Source: Tenrec ecaudatus (lineage: Eukaryota > Chordata > Mammalia > Afrosoricida > Tenrecidae). Taken from it: 64,000 nucleotides of DNA. The stretch is from NCBI RefSeq assembly GCF_050624435.1, contig NC_134535.1, forward strand, positions 73,590,494 through 73,654,493, given 5' to 3'. The position numbers and the translations under genes are program-made. Under the pieces are notes generated by a model. That model ran no database searches. It was not told the DNA's origin and was given only the letters and a program-made list of their open reading frames with translations. Below are positions 31,736-41,224 of the stretch, one piece after another (position 1 is the stretch's first letter; every line of letters starts with the position of its first letter).

Positions 31736-32224
31736 TGTTCCCGAAACAGACCAGTAAGTACAAACCATAGTGAAACTCTAGAAATCAATACGAAAAGAAC
31801 AGACTAAAAGAAATGCTCTGAGAAAGGCAAAGGCAATTCTCTATGAGAAAATATGCATGCTCAAAAAACACATACATGCAAGATGCCCAACCTCACTAGT
31901 CAGAAAAAATGTAATTGCATGTGATTTCTGCTCATAGGTTTTTCCTTTCTCTTTTTAAAAAAATTACTATTGATCCACAGGAGTCTTTACATATATAATA
32001 ATCTTGTTATATGTATTCCAGATGTCTTTTTATAGCATTTTTATTTACTGTATGGTATCATCAATAAATACAAATGATACATTTTTAAATGTAAACTGAA
32101 AACCACACTTGCAAGCTTTTCACACCAAATCTGCAAATATTAATAGATTTTAGAGCAACTCTGACTTCTACTATGAGTATAAATTAGCAAAAGTACTTTA
32201 GGTAACAGTTTATACTTTCAGCAA
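31736..32224. other. AT-rich DNA, possibly old L1 ORF2 remnant
   Basis: GCCCAACCTCACTAGTCAGA and AAAAATGTAATTGCATGTG near 31890 recall the 'cactagccattagagaaatgcaaatc' block of L1 ORF2. Too diverged to delimit. Confidence 0.3.
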
Positions 32225-32545
32225 AGATTCCCATCTTCTATAGACCAGCAAACACCTCTCCAAGCATATCCCTAGAGAGAGGCCCACATGTGCACACCCA
32301 GGAGCCGTGCACACACATGCTCCTACCAGCTTTGATTGCAATAGAAGGAAGAAAACAAACAAAAAACCACCAAGTAGTACAACTGAAATGTCCATTAACC
32401 AGAAAATGGATATATAAATTGTGGTTTTTCATATAATTTTAAGTTATTCAGTAATGAAAATAAGATAGTAAAAGATACTTACATGGAAGAATCTCAGGAA
32501 TGAACCATGAACCAAAAGACATAAGCTTCAAAAGACCAACAGCAA
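32225..32545 (+). repeat. Ancient L1M ORF2 C-terminal/3' region
   Basis: ATATCCCTAGAGAGAGGCCC, ACATGCTCCTACCAGCTTTG, AAATGTCCATTAACCAGAAA, ATGGATATATAAATTGTGG and AGTTATTCAGTAATGAAAAT follow the order of old L1 ORF2 ends. Its 3' UTR probably continues at 35880-36185 after younger insertions. Confidence 0.65.
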
Positions 32546-33029
32546 AACATCCTTTCTGCCACCACGTGCAGCAGCGATAGACACCACATTTGGTAGCCTG
32601 GCGTCCTTTGCGGAAAGGGGAAGAGATGGCGGTCAGGATTGAACAGGAGCGCATGCAGAAGTTGTGGCAATGTTCCATTTTTTTTAGCTGGTGGTAGCAA
32701 TGGAGGGATTTATTCTTGGCATCTTTGGGCTTTGTTTTTTAGATGTTGGTTCCGTCTTCATACCGAGAGATGCCCAGCATCACAGGGATGTGGGCACACA
32801 GGGCCGCCCCATCTGCCAGCCCTGACGTGTCAACCCTACACCCTGAGCAGCATTGCCCCAGTAGCCATGCTCCTGGGAGCCTTGCAGGTGTGGCCAACGC
32901 ATGCCAAGAGGAAGGGTGCATCTTTGTGCAGCCGTCAGCCACACGTCAGAGCTTTGGGAACTTTCCAGGGGCAAGAAGTCTGATGTGGTCAAGTGTCCTC
33001 TCCCTCCCCCATATGCAAGCATGTTGTTG
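32546..33029. other. No gene recognised
   Basis: Overlapping frames exist on both strands in this GC-rich stretch but lack motifs. The right side may be diverged RTE sequence. Confidence 0.4.
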
Positions 33030-33272
33030 TTGTTAGAGACCCCGTGCACCCACCACAAAGGAGACACCGGCTGTCCGGCGCCATCTTCGCCGATGTTCTC
33101 ATGTCTGAGCCCAATGCCACAGCCACTGTGTCCTTCCAGCCCATCGAGGGCATCCTCTGCTTTACCAGGGACTAGTCTCTCCCGATAACGTGTCCAAAAC
33201 ACCTGAGCTGAGCCTAAGCATCTGTGTCTCTAAGGAGCATTCTGGCTGTACTGCTTCCAAGACAGATCAGTA
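33030..33272 (-). repeat. RTE LINE 3' region
   Basis: CCGGCGCCATCTTCGCCGAT, CTGAGCCCAATGCCACAGCC, ACTGTGTCCTTCCAGCCCAT, CTTTACCAGGGACTAGTC and AAGGAGCATTCTGGCTGTAC follow the antisense RTE order, with a deletion near 33170. Confidence 0.8.
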
Positions 33273-33552
33273 AACATATTATCTAGACTTAAAAAAAAGT
33301 CTTTGAGAAGCTTTTAGAGATGCTGGTGTTGCCTGTGCTGCCACTCACGGGCTACGGTGCCATCCAAGATAGCCTCCGAGGGTGTGACATGCCGTCTCTT
33401 GTGTGTACATGTTTGTGCAAGTCCTACTATGGCCAGGATCTGCCTGGCTGTTAGCTGCCTTCTGCTTGGTAAACACTTAGGTAACACTCACTGGGGTAGC
33501 CTTGGAGGCCCGGTGCTCAGGCACTGAGTCACCTTTGTTCACCACGGCCATA
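33273..33552. other. No gene recognised
   Basis: About 280 bp of unassigned sequence between an RTE fragment and an L1 insertion. Confidence 0.35.
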
Positions 33553-33566
33553 AAAATCCTTGCCTC

Positions 33567-34165
33567 GTGTGAATGAGGAGGAGTGCAGAGTGGAGACCCA
33601 AAGTCCATCTGTAGACAATTGGACATCCCCTTACAGAAGGGTCACAAGGAAGAGACGAGTCAGCTATAGTACAGTATAGCACCAACGAAACGTACAACTT
33701 TCCTCTAGCTCTTTAATGCTTATCCCCCACCCGCCCCAATCACGACCCAAATTCTACCTCACAATTCCGGCTAGACCAAAGGATGTACATTGGTACAGAT
33801 AAGAACTGGAAACACAGGGAATCCAGACAGACAAACCCCTCAGGACCAATAATGAGAGTAGTGATACCAGGAGGGGAAGGGGGAAGTAGGGGGAGAAAGA
33901 AGGAAGAACCAATCACAACAATCAACATATAACCCTCTCCCATGGGGACAGACAACAGAAAAGTGGATGAAGGGAGACAGTGGTTGATGTAAGACATGAA
34001 AAAAATAATAATTTATAAATCATCAAGAGTTCATGAGGAAGGGTGGGGGAATGAGCTGATACCAAGGGCTCAAGTAGAAAGAAAATGTTTTCAAAATGAT
34101 GATGGCAACATATATGTACACATGTGCTTGACAAAATGGATGGATGTATGGATTGTGATAGGATT
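33567..34165 (+). mobile_element. L1 3' UTR insertion truncated at both ends, copy F
   Basis: The body from GTGTGAATGAGGAGGAGTGC to TGGATTGTGATAGG matches copies A and B. It stops about 35 bp short of the usual end: no CCCCAATAAAATGATT and no poly(A). Yet it is flanked by AAAATCCTTGCCTC (33553-33566) and AAAATCCTTACCTC (34166-34179), 14 bp with one mismatch, so it integrated in this shortened form. Confidence 0.8.
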
Positions 34166-34346
34166 AAAATCCTTACCTCCTTCTGGGGGTACCAAAAACA
34201 CACCAGCCCTGCTGCCAGCCAGGCCTCACCTCATAAGTAAACCCTTAATAGATTTCTATATCACTGTCCAGAAGCAACCAATCTCATTGTTCCGTTTCCT
34301 GGCCCCTTCCATAATTGGAGGCAAATTTAGAATGGTCTGTATCCAA

Positions 34347-34540
34347 GGAGCTCTAATGGCGTGGTGTGTTATACAATGGGCAGCTAACTGCAAGGTCAAC
34401 AGTTCGAAACTACCAGCCACTCTGAGGGAGAAAGATGAGGCTTTCTGCTCCTATCAAGATTTATCATCTCAGAAACCCACGGGGGCAGTGACCCTGTTGT
34501 ATAGGGTCACTATGAGTCGGCAGCAATTCCATAGCAGTAG
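34347..34540 (+). repeat. AfroSINE, full length
   Basis: GGAGCTCTAATGGCGTGGTG, GTCAACAGTTCGAAACTACC, GAGAAAGATGAGGCTTTCTG and GGGTCACTATGAGTCGGC are near consensus. Confidence 0.9.
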
Positions 34541-35483
34541 GTGGTTTGTCATGTGACCCATGGCTCTGATTGATTTCAAATCATCATTCTAAAAACCACA
34601 ACTGCTGGTGGATCTTAAGAGGAAACAAGGACATGAGCCGAGCAGGCCAGCAGGCCCGGACCAGGTTGGTTTCTCAGGGGCCCTTGTGACATGGGGTGCT
34701 ACACCCACCGCTGGGCTCCTGCTTCAGTGCTGCCCTGGCCTGCTCAGCTGGTTCAGGCTCCATGGCTGACACCTGGGCAGAGCTGAGCTGCCGTGTCATT
34801 GCCAGAGTCAACACTGGCTGCACAGAGCGGCCACACCCAGAGTCTGCAAAAACCTCGGGCCTGAAAGTCAGCGAGTTTAGAGCCGGGCTCGGGGTGCAGG
34901 CTAACCCAGAACTGAAAGCCCATTTCCAGGCACAGCCTGGGGGTCAGGAGGGAAAGCAGAGGCAAGTCCTGGGGGCTCGAGCCCTTCCTAGTGCTCTGAC
35001 CTCAGAACTAAGGCGCCTGTCTACTTCACCTGACCGCTGGCTACACTTAGCTCTGAAAGCAAAAGTGCAGTTCCCAAATAAACGTTTGGAAACCTTTGAA
35101 CGAGACAGTACTCTTAGACACGTGTTTCTAGAATATAATACAACTTTTTACAATGATTTCTCTCTTTCTCTGGAGATATATATAGACAGATATATATTTA
35201 TAGACAGATAGATCATAACCTGCCCTCTGGACTTGCAGGCTTGCTGGGCGGATCAAACAAGGGAATAGCCCTCTTCAGCTAAGAGGCCCTTAGCAAACAA
35301 ATTTATTATTTCCTTCCTTCCTAATGGAAGGTATTTCCAGTTCCAGTAAAACTGTGTCATGCAAACAAGACCGTGTGCTTCTGGGTGGAGGAAGACAAGC
35401 ACTCAGTTACAGTGCTGTGACATGGGGGACCCTGGTAACCACTAAGCGATTCTGACTTACAGAGGCCCTACATTCAGCAGAAG
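34541..35483. other. No gene recognised
   Basis: An open frame 34696-35211 (plus, 171 codons) runs from GC-rich sequence into a GATA/TATA simple repeat. Its product ends in repeat-derived Ile/Tyr/Asp residues and has no domain. I treat it as incidental. Confidence 0.4.
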
Positions 35484-35668
35484 GATCCTGAGTGACCTAG
35501 TGGTTACTTGTTGGGCTGCTAATCACAAGGTCAGCAGTTCGAAACCACCAGCTACTCTTCAGGAGAAAGATGGGGCTTCCTACTCCCAGAAAGAATTAGT
35601 CTCAGAAGTTCACGGAGGCAGTCTACCCGGTCCTCTAGGGCTGCTAGGAGTCAGCATCGACCCACCGA
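35484..35668 (+). repeat. AfroSINE, full length
   Basis: GGATCCTGAGTGACCTAGTG, GGTCAGCAGTTCGAAACCAC, GAGAAAGATGGGGCTTCCTA and GCTAGGAGTCAGCATCGACC are intact. An RTE end in the opposite orientation follows within 25 bp. Confidence 0.9.
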
Positions 35669-35689
35669 TCGTGAGCTGAGATGTCCGGC

Positions 35690-35860
35690 AGAATGAAGCG
35701 CTGGCTCTTCAGCTGCGCTGCCCTCACAGTTGTCCCTGTGCCGGCGCCCATTGTTGCAGCCACCACGTCAATCCTCGTGGAGCCTCCCTGCCCCTGCCTT
35801 ACCAAGCCTGACGTCTCTCCAGGGACTGGTCCCACCGATAAAATGACAAACAGCGTGCTG
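35690..35860 (-). repeat. RTE LINE 3' region
   Basis: CGCCCATTGTTGCAGCCACC, ACGTCAATCCTCGTGGAGCC, CTTACCAAGCCTGACGTC and CAGGGACTGGTCCCACCGAT are the antisense RTE landmarks. Confidence 0.8.
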
Positions 35861-35879
35861 AGATAAGTTAGATACAAAA

Positions 35880-36185
35880 GAACAAACAAACCTCGTAGGA
35901 TCCCACTTCTACAAAATATCTAGAAGAGCCAATGCACGCAGATGAAAGTTTGTCAGGGTTTACTCAGGGCTGGGGGAGAGGGGAGGGGTCCGTGCATAGG
36001 GATACTGTGGAACTGAAGGGTGACCGAGTTTCTGTTTGGGGATGATGAAAACTTATAGAAATGGGTAGTGGTGGTGATGTTGAAACATGGTAAATGTAGT
36101 TAGCGTCACTGAATTCGTACACTTAAAAGTGGCGACTTTACTGCTATATTTTACCATACTAAAGCTCAAAGTGAAAGACGGCTTT
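35880..36185 (+). repeat. Ancient L1M 3' UTR
   Basis: ATCCCACTTCTACAAAATAT, CTAGAAGAGCC, GTTTACTCAGGGCTGGGGGA, TTCTGTTTGGGGATGATGAA, GTAGTGGTGGTGATGTTG, and CACTGAATTCGTACACTTAA with AAGTGGCGACTTTA reproduce the well-known old L1 3' UTR nearly in full. Confidence 0.8.
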
Positions 36186-36217
36186 CAAATATGGAAGTAC
36201 TTGCTGTATGACCAGCC

Positions 36218-36335
36218 AAGGGGTCCTGGGAGTGCTGTTGGCTAGGCACTGGCCTGCTAACCCCAAGGTTGACAGTTCAAACTCAGCAGTGTCTCCAAAG
36301 GAGAGAGATGGTCGGGCTGCTCTCTGAATTGACTC
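36218..36335 (+). repeat. AfroSINE, 5' half
   Basis: GGGGTCCTGGGAGTGCTGTT, CACTGGCCTGCTAACCCCAA, and GGTTGACAGTTCAAACTCAG. Confidence 0.75.
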
Positions 36336-36344
36336 ACCGGAGAC

Positions 36345-36515
36345 CCCAGGAGGTTTTTCAGGTGGAGACCTTTTGGAAGTGGATCACCAACCTGACCCCC
36401 AAGCAGATTCTGGGTGGTTTCAAACCAGGTGGGTTTGAACTATCATGCTTTCAGCTAGTCCCTAAGCACGAGTTGGACCTAGGTGCTCCACTGCTCCACC
36501 CAGGGGCTCCTTTGA
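36345..36515 (-). repeat. Second tRNA-type SINE family, probable
   Basis: ACCCCCAAGCAGATTCTGGG and TGGTTTCAAACCAGGTGGG, then CACCCAGGGGCTCC at the right, look like an antisense tRNA-derived SINE with a different body from AfroSINE. An afrotherian SINE of this type exists; assignment tentative. Confidence 0.4.
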
Positions 36516-36539
36516 GACCAAGTGCTATTTAAAAACAAT

Positions 36540-36715
36540 ATAAAAACTAAAAAGTGCCATCAAGAGGATTCTGACTCATAGTGATTCTAGACAGCATTTT
36601 GGAGACTGTCAATCTTTATGGGGGCAGATAGCCTCTTTGTCCCTCGAAGTGGCTTAGAGGGCTTGAACCTCCCACCTTGTGGTTAGCAGCCGGACGCTTA
36701 GCCAAAAGCCCCGCC
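36540..36715 (-). repeat. AfroSINE
   Basis: AAGTGCCATCAAGAGGATTC, TGACTCATAGTGATTCTAG, GAGACTGTCAATCTTTATGG and GGGCTTGAACCTCCCACCTT follow the antisense order. Confidence 0.75.
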
Positions 36716-36825
36716 TTTAAATAGATCTTGACTGCTAACAGAAAATTCAGAGGTCAGAATTTTGCAGTGGGGAGAAGACCTGACAGTCTATTTCCCATAA
36801 ATATGATAGCGTAAGAAACCCCAGA

Positions 36826-36922
36826 GGAGTCCTGGGATAAGCATTGGGTTGCTAACTGCAAGGTCAGCAGTTCAAAACCACTAGCCCCTCCAAGGGGGGG
36901 GGAAAGGGCTTTCTATTCCTAT
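36826..36922 (+). repeat. AfroSINE, left part, split by a hAT element
   Basis: GGAGTCCTGGGATAAGCATT, GGTCAGCAGTTCAAAACCAC and GGGCTTTCTATTCCTAT are in SINE order up to the insertion. The SINE resumes at 37086. Confidence 0.85.
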
Positions 36923-37085
36923 TCTCAACCTTATTAATGCTGCGGCCCTTTAATACATTTCCTCATGTTGTGGTGACCCCCCAACCATGAAATTATTTTC
37001 GTTGCTACTTCATAACTGTCATTTTTCCTGTGAAAAGGTTGTTCAAGCCCCAAAGGGTTCGCGACCCACAGGTTGAGAACCATTG
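36923..37085 (-). mobile_element. Non-autonomous hAT element, SPIN/URR1-like (copy 2), inside a SINE
   Basis: The ends read TCTCAACCTTATTAATGC at the left and CCCACAGGTTGAGAACCATT at the right, and the interior (CCTCATGTTGTGGTGACCCC, AACCATGAAATTATTTTCG) is the reverse complement of copies 1 and 3. It splits an AfroSINE at CTAT|ACAG. Right-flank CTATACAG and left-flank CTAT suggest an 8-bp target duplication whose left half, with the element's first bases, was lost by a small deletion. Confidence 0.8.
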
Positions 37086-37150
37086 CTATACAGTTAGCGT
37101 TTTCCATAATCTACAGGGGGCAGTTCTACCCTGTCCTATTGAAAATCTGT
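37086..37150 (+). repeat. AfroSINE, right part, after the hAT element
   Basis: TAATCTACAGGGGGCAGTTC and TACCCTGTCCTATTGAAAA continue the SINE interrupted at 36922. Confidence 0.85.
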
Positions 37151-37179
37151 ACTAGAAATATAAGATAATTTAAGATTTA

Positions 37180-37665
37180 GTTTGTTAAAAATCTAAACCG
37201 TTAACAGGCCCCTCCCTTAGAGTAAACATTCCTTTGTAGGTTTGTCAGCTGGGTTGTTTCAATGCGGGAAGGAGGCTCCAGAGGTCAGCAGGCTAAGTAG
37301 CCAGACTGGAAACCTCACCCCAATTCGGAATCAAGAAGGGTGCATGAAGGCTCGGGGGACGATGATCTCATGGCCCCTGGAGAAATGCAGGGATCGATCA
37401 CTCCCTAATCATCAGTATAGAACCTTCCTTCTCAGAACAGCCATTGCATCTGTGACAGTGTTGTGAATCTCCTGTAATCATTGTAAAATCCTGCTTCTGG
37501 CACATGAACCGTGTGGGCTCAGGACTGTACTCTGAAACAGAGAAACCTGGCTGTTTGCCTTCCGCAGGCGCTTGCAGGAATAAACTGGGAATGTCTCAAA
37601 TCCACCTGTCCTGTTTGAGGCTATAGCGGTGACAGCCTCTCCCAGACCCCTGGTGGCTGTCGGGA
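37180..37665 (+). repeat. Possible solo LTR
   Basis: A 480-bp block begins near TGTTAAAAATCTAAACC and contains CAGGAATAAACTGGGAATGT near 37575 (AATAAA), followed by a pyrimidine-rich part that ends near GGGACAATA. This is the spacing expected of an LTR with R/U5. No flanking duplication was found and the class is unknown. Confidence 0.3.
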
Positions 37666-37830
37666 CAATATTAGGAGTCAGAGGAAATCCTCTGCTCCCT
37701 CCTGTAGGGTTATTCGGAGTCCGAATCTACTTGGTGACCAAAGCAGCGGCAGCGCTATTTAATCTCCTCGCTCCCACGTGTTTGCAGCGGAGACTGACAA
37801 GCAGGCCTCGGTTCCACCCGCTGCGCCTAA

Positions 37831-37966
37831 AAGGTAGATGCTAGGAGTTTGGGATTGAAAGATAGATGCCAGGAGTTTGGGATTGAAAGGTAGATGCCAG
37901 GAGTTTGGGATTGAAAGGTAGATGCCAGGAGTTTGGGATTGAAAGGTAGATGCCAGGAGTTTGGGA
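37831..37966. repeat. 28-bp minisatellite, about 4.9 copies
   Basis: A 28-bp unit starting AGGTAGATGCCAGGAGTTTG recurs at 37831, 37859, 37887, 37915 and 37943 with only two or three substitutions in the first copies (TGCTAG for TGCCAG, AAAGATAG for AAAGGTAG). The last copy ends at TTTGGGAGAGC. Direct head-to-tail copies without spacers. It lies at the edge of the CpG island. Confidence 0.95.
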
Positions 37967-37969
37967 GAG

Positions 37970-39140
37970 CTGTGTTGCTTCCCACCCCCGCCCCGTCGTG
38001 TCGCAGGCCTCAAACCCGCGGGCAGGGCTGGCCAGAATAATAAACAATACGCCTGAGAAGCCGGACTGTGACTGCCCCAGGCCATTTTCATCTTCGCCCC
38101 TCAGTTCAAGGTCCTCGCCCAGGCTGGGGCCCTCAGTGGCCTCTGCAAGGGTTCCCTGTACCCCAGGACCCGCCTCTGCTGATTTGGTGGTCCCGTTTCT
38201 GTGCCCCCCCACCCCAGCCCCTGGTTCCAAGTGGAGAAGGACTCATCCCTGCGTTTGGCGGTGGGATCTTTATGTCTGGGCTGTTTGCCCGTTTGTTTTC
38301 AATGCAATCCAGAAACTCCCTGGCACCCTTCGTCCGTAAAGCCACCCCCAGGCCCGCGGGGCAGCGGTCGCAGCGCAGCACGTGGGGCACCCCTGCCCTT
38401 GGGAGAGAAAGAAGACGCTGCACCTTTAAGTCCGCAGCCAGTTGAGAAAAACAAGCGGTGATTTATATAAGCGGGAAAATCATGTGATTTGCAGGAACGC
38501 GCCCTCCTCCCTCGGCCCCCTTCCCGCGTCGCTGCCCAGCCCAGCCCAAGAGCGAGAGCGAGCGGGCCGGGCTAGGCCGACGGCCGGGTAGGCGGGGTGG
38601 GGGGGGGGGCGCGGAGGGAGCCCGAGCCGCCATTCCCAGAGGCCCCGCCGCGCCAGCCGGGGGTGCGGACCGTCGGCCCTGCCTCCGCGCTCGCTCTGTC
38701 CGCTGCCCTTTCTCGGGGCGCGCCGACGCCTGGGGCCTGGGGCGCAGCAGCGTTTGGCTCCCAAACCATCTCCGGGCATATTGAGGGGACCACGGAGCCC
38801 TGGGCCCCCGGGGACTCTGCGCTCTTCCCCCTCTCCCCGCCCCCCACCTACCCCCAGGCCTGGTGGGCCTGTCCCTCTCCTGCAGAAGTATGTGATGGAG
38901 AAACTGAGGCTCCCTGTACCCACCAATTCTCAAGGCAAAAGGCAAAGTTAGGGGCCCTCCACAGTCTAGTTTCGATGTCCCCGAACGGGAGGAGGTGGGA
39001 CCGCCCGGGGAGGAGAGCAATTTAATAATTTGTTTGGAAAGGGGCAGGGAAATGAAAAACAGCCCTTTCTGTCGCTGAGAGGCAATGTGTCCAGTGGCTG
39101 GCGCTGTCAGAGGGGGGCGGAAAGTGGCCTTTTCTGACAG
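37970..39140. promoter_or_regulatory. CpG island, candidate promoter
   Basis: About 1.1 kb without recognisable transposons, densest in CpG at 38340-38780. Candidate motifs are an E-box CACGTG (38379-38384), a TATA-like TATATAA (38464-38470), directly followed by GCGGGAAA (38471-38478, the reverse of the E2F consensus), then CATGTG (38481-38486). A G run follows near 38597. Long open frames occur on both strands (for example 38463-39203 minus, 246 codons), as expected of GC-rich sequence; their products are Pro/Arg/Gly-rich without domains. No first exon or splice donor could be assigned. A fragment GATGGAGAAACTGAGGCTCC at 38894 resembles a MIR core. Confidence 0.5.
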
Positions 39141-39204
39141 AGCCAAGGGAAGTAAGGACATGATTTGGAAACCCTGAGAAGCAGACTGAAAACAACAGAA
39201 CACA

Positions 39205-39415
39205 AACTCATTGCCAGTGAGTTCATTCCGACTCCTAGGAGAGCCCTCTCGGAGAGGCTAGAACTGCCCCTTGGGTTTCAGAGACAGTGACTCTTGATAG
39301 GAGTGGAAAACCCCAACTTGCTACTGTAGGGGGAGCTGCTAGTTTCGAACAGCTGACCTTATGGTTAGCAGCCCAAGGCTTAACCCACTCAGTATGGCAC
39401 CCGGGCTGCTGGAAT
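39205..39415 (-). repeat. AfroSINE, full length
   Basis: CTCATTGCCAGTGAGTTCAT, TCCGACTCCTAGGAGAG, AGCTGCTAGTTTCGAACAGC and GGCACCCGGGCTGCT follow the antisense order. Confidence 0.9.
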
Positions 39416-40015
39416 AGTCTCGGGAGGTTGGTGCCTGTGGAGTTGATTGCGACAGCTTCCAAAGGAAAGGGGAGTGCTGAGCGGCTCTGAAGATGCACGT
39501 CTGTAGGGTGAGCAGACCCTCCTGCACTCTCTGGAGCCCACCCGGAAATACATACCGCAGCCAGGTCCCTAGCAGGGTCCCTTCCAAAACCAAGACCAAG
39601 AGAAGTTGAGGGATTTTCTTACAGAGAGAATCTAGAAGTGGGGCAGGAAGCCTTCCCATAAACCAGTGAAAGGCCCTCGACGAGTTTGGGAAAAGGTCCT
39701 GCCCTTTCTCAGGTAACTAATCCCAGGGGCTAAACCTTTCTGATCCGATGTTCAAATCCGGTGTTCTCCCTGGATCCAGTGGGTCCCTTCTGAGGATGAG
39801 AGGTACGCCCAGGACTGTCAGGAAAATGACCAATTCACTGCCTTTCTGTCCGTCCCAGCTCATGGCTACCCCATGGGGTTTTAATGGCTATCATGTCGTT
39901 TTCAACCAGTGTTATTAGTGTTTCATCTCCATGTCGTACAATTCATTCATTCGTCTTAATCAGAAGAGATGTACGGTCATCAATTCTAGAACATTTTCTT
40001 CTTCCTTCTACTCAC
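39416..40015. other. No gene recognised
   Basis: Unassigned sequence. A short antisense SINE-like phrase near 39835-39890 is too weak to call. Confidence 0.4.
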
Positions 40016-40400
40016 TGTTATTCTGTGATTATTTTGTGTGTGTGGCAAAAATATACACACAAAAGCATTCTCCAATTCAGTAACTCCTGCGTGTACGATT
40101 CCGTGCCATTGATTATACTCTTCGTGGTGTCCAACCACTACTGAGGCCCTTTGCCAAATTCTTCCACCACCATTAACATAAGCTCAACGCATAAATAGAT
40201 ACATAAATAAATAGATAGATAGATAGATAAAAATAAGCTCAATGCCCCTATGCACTTCTTCCTCTACCCATGGGAACCCTGGCCCAGTGTGTTTTCTGAG
40301 TAGTTTCTTGAGATGATGTTCACATATCATACACTTCCATAGTTGCACCACATCATCACACTCAGTTCTAATGCTCCCACCCCCTGGGTCCCCCCCCCCC
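40016..40400 (-). repeat. Old L1-type tail with (GATA)n
   Basis: GTTCACATATCATACACTTC and CACCACATCATCACACTCAG, then CTAATGCTCCCACCCC, resemble the antisense of an old L1 3' end. A (TAGA)n microsatellite lies at 40212-40232, and a C run at 40390-40401. Confidence 0.35.
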
Positions 40401-40534
40401 CACATTCATTGTTTGCTCCCCAAATCCCCTCACCCTCCCCACCCCTGACCCAATGGTTCATCTTTGTGAAGCAGGTCACCAGCCTTCTTCTGAGACACTG
40501 CTAGGTGGCTTTGTAGACTTTAGGGGGTGGTTGT

Positions 40535-40760
40535 TGGGGGCCATCGGATCTGTTCCGGCTCATAGCGCCCCTATATACCACAGAACGAAGCACTGCCTGG
40601 CACTGCGCCTTCCTCGCCACTGTTCTTGGGTTGGGACACACTGATGCACCACGGCGCCAGTCCTTCTTGTTGAGGGCCTACCTCTTTTTCACCGCCCTTC
40701 TACTTGACCAAGCATGACATCCTTCTCCAGGGACTGGTCTCTACTGACCACACATCCAAA
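40535..40760 (-). repeat. RTE LINE 3' end
   Basis: TTCCGGCTCATAGCGCCCCT, CACAGAACGAAGCACTGCCT, CTTGTTGAGGGCCTACCTC, CTTGACCAAGCATGACATCC and CCAGGGACTGGTCTCTACTG are the best-preserved RTE landmarks in the window. Confidence 0.85.
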
Positions 40761-40761
40761 G

Positions 40762-40890
40762 TTTGTGCTGCCAAGTCAATTCAGGCTCCTGGTGACTCTG
40801 TAGAGGTTTTCCCAACCCGTCAGTCTTTTCAGGGTCAGACAGCCTCCTCGTCTTTCTCCCAAGGAGTGGCCCAATGCCTAGTCCACACCT
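40762..40890 (-). repeat. AfroSINE, diverged
   Basis: GTGCTGCCAAGTCAATTCAG, GCTCCTGGTGACTCTG and CTCCTCGTCTTTCTCCCAAG follow the antisense order and abut the RTE fragment. Confidence 0.5.
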
Positions 40891-41224
40891 CCATGGTCAA
40901 GACCAAACCCTTTCTGACAACCAGGGACCTCTGCAGTTGGCACCTCAAGGGAAAACACGACCCCGTTATCAAACTTACTCCCTATCAAACTTACTGTGAC
41001 CTCTGCTGTCGGGCCGCATCCTGAACATGGCCATCGGGTTCCCCTTCCAGGTCAGAGGAACGCTCTCTGGCCTGAGAGGGTTTCAGGGGTGCTTGCTCCA
41101 GGCCCCTGTCATAGCCACCATGAGAAGGCTCTTCCTGAAGAGCAAAGCTCAAGTGGGGCGAATGGCCTTGGTCATTCTTCAACTCTAGAAGGAACATACA
41201 AAGAGCCGTAGTGTGCTCAGATGG
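40891..41224. other. No gene recognised
   Basis: GC-rich unassigned sequence with short overlapping frames and no motifs. Confidence 0.4.

Noticed and set aside
32600-32700. Start codon context GAGATGGCGG near 32623 as a gene start
   Set aside because: The frame closes after a short distance into a T-rich run and no downstream coding sequence follows.
33996-34556. 186-codon plus-strand open frame
   Set aside because: It spans an L1 3' UTR, its target duplication and an AfroSINE, so the frame is a chance product of joined repeats.
34696-35211. 171-codon plus-strand open frame
   Set aside because: It ends in residues from a GATA/TATA simple repeat and has no recognisable domain.
37831-37966. 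Regular repeats that could suggest a CRISPR array
   Set aside because: Copies are directly adjacent without spacers, and the genome is a mammal's. It is a minisatellite.
38463-39203. 246-codon minus-strand open frame in the CpG island
   Set aside because: GC-rich sequence leaves several frames open on both strands. The product is low-complexity Pro/Arg/Gly with no domain, Kozak context or splice evidence.
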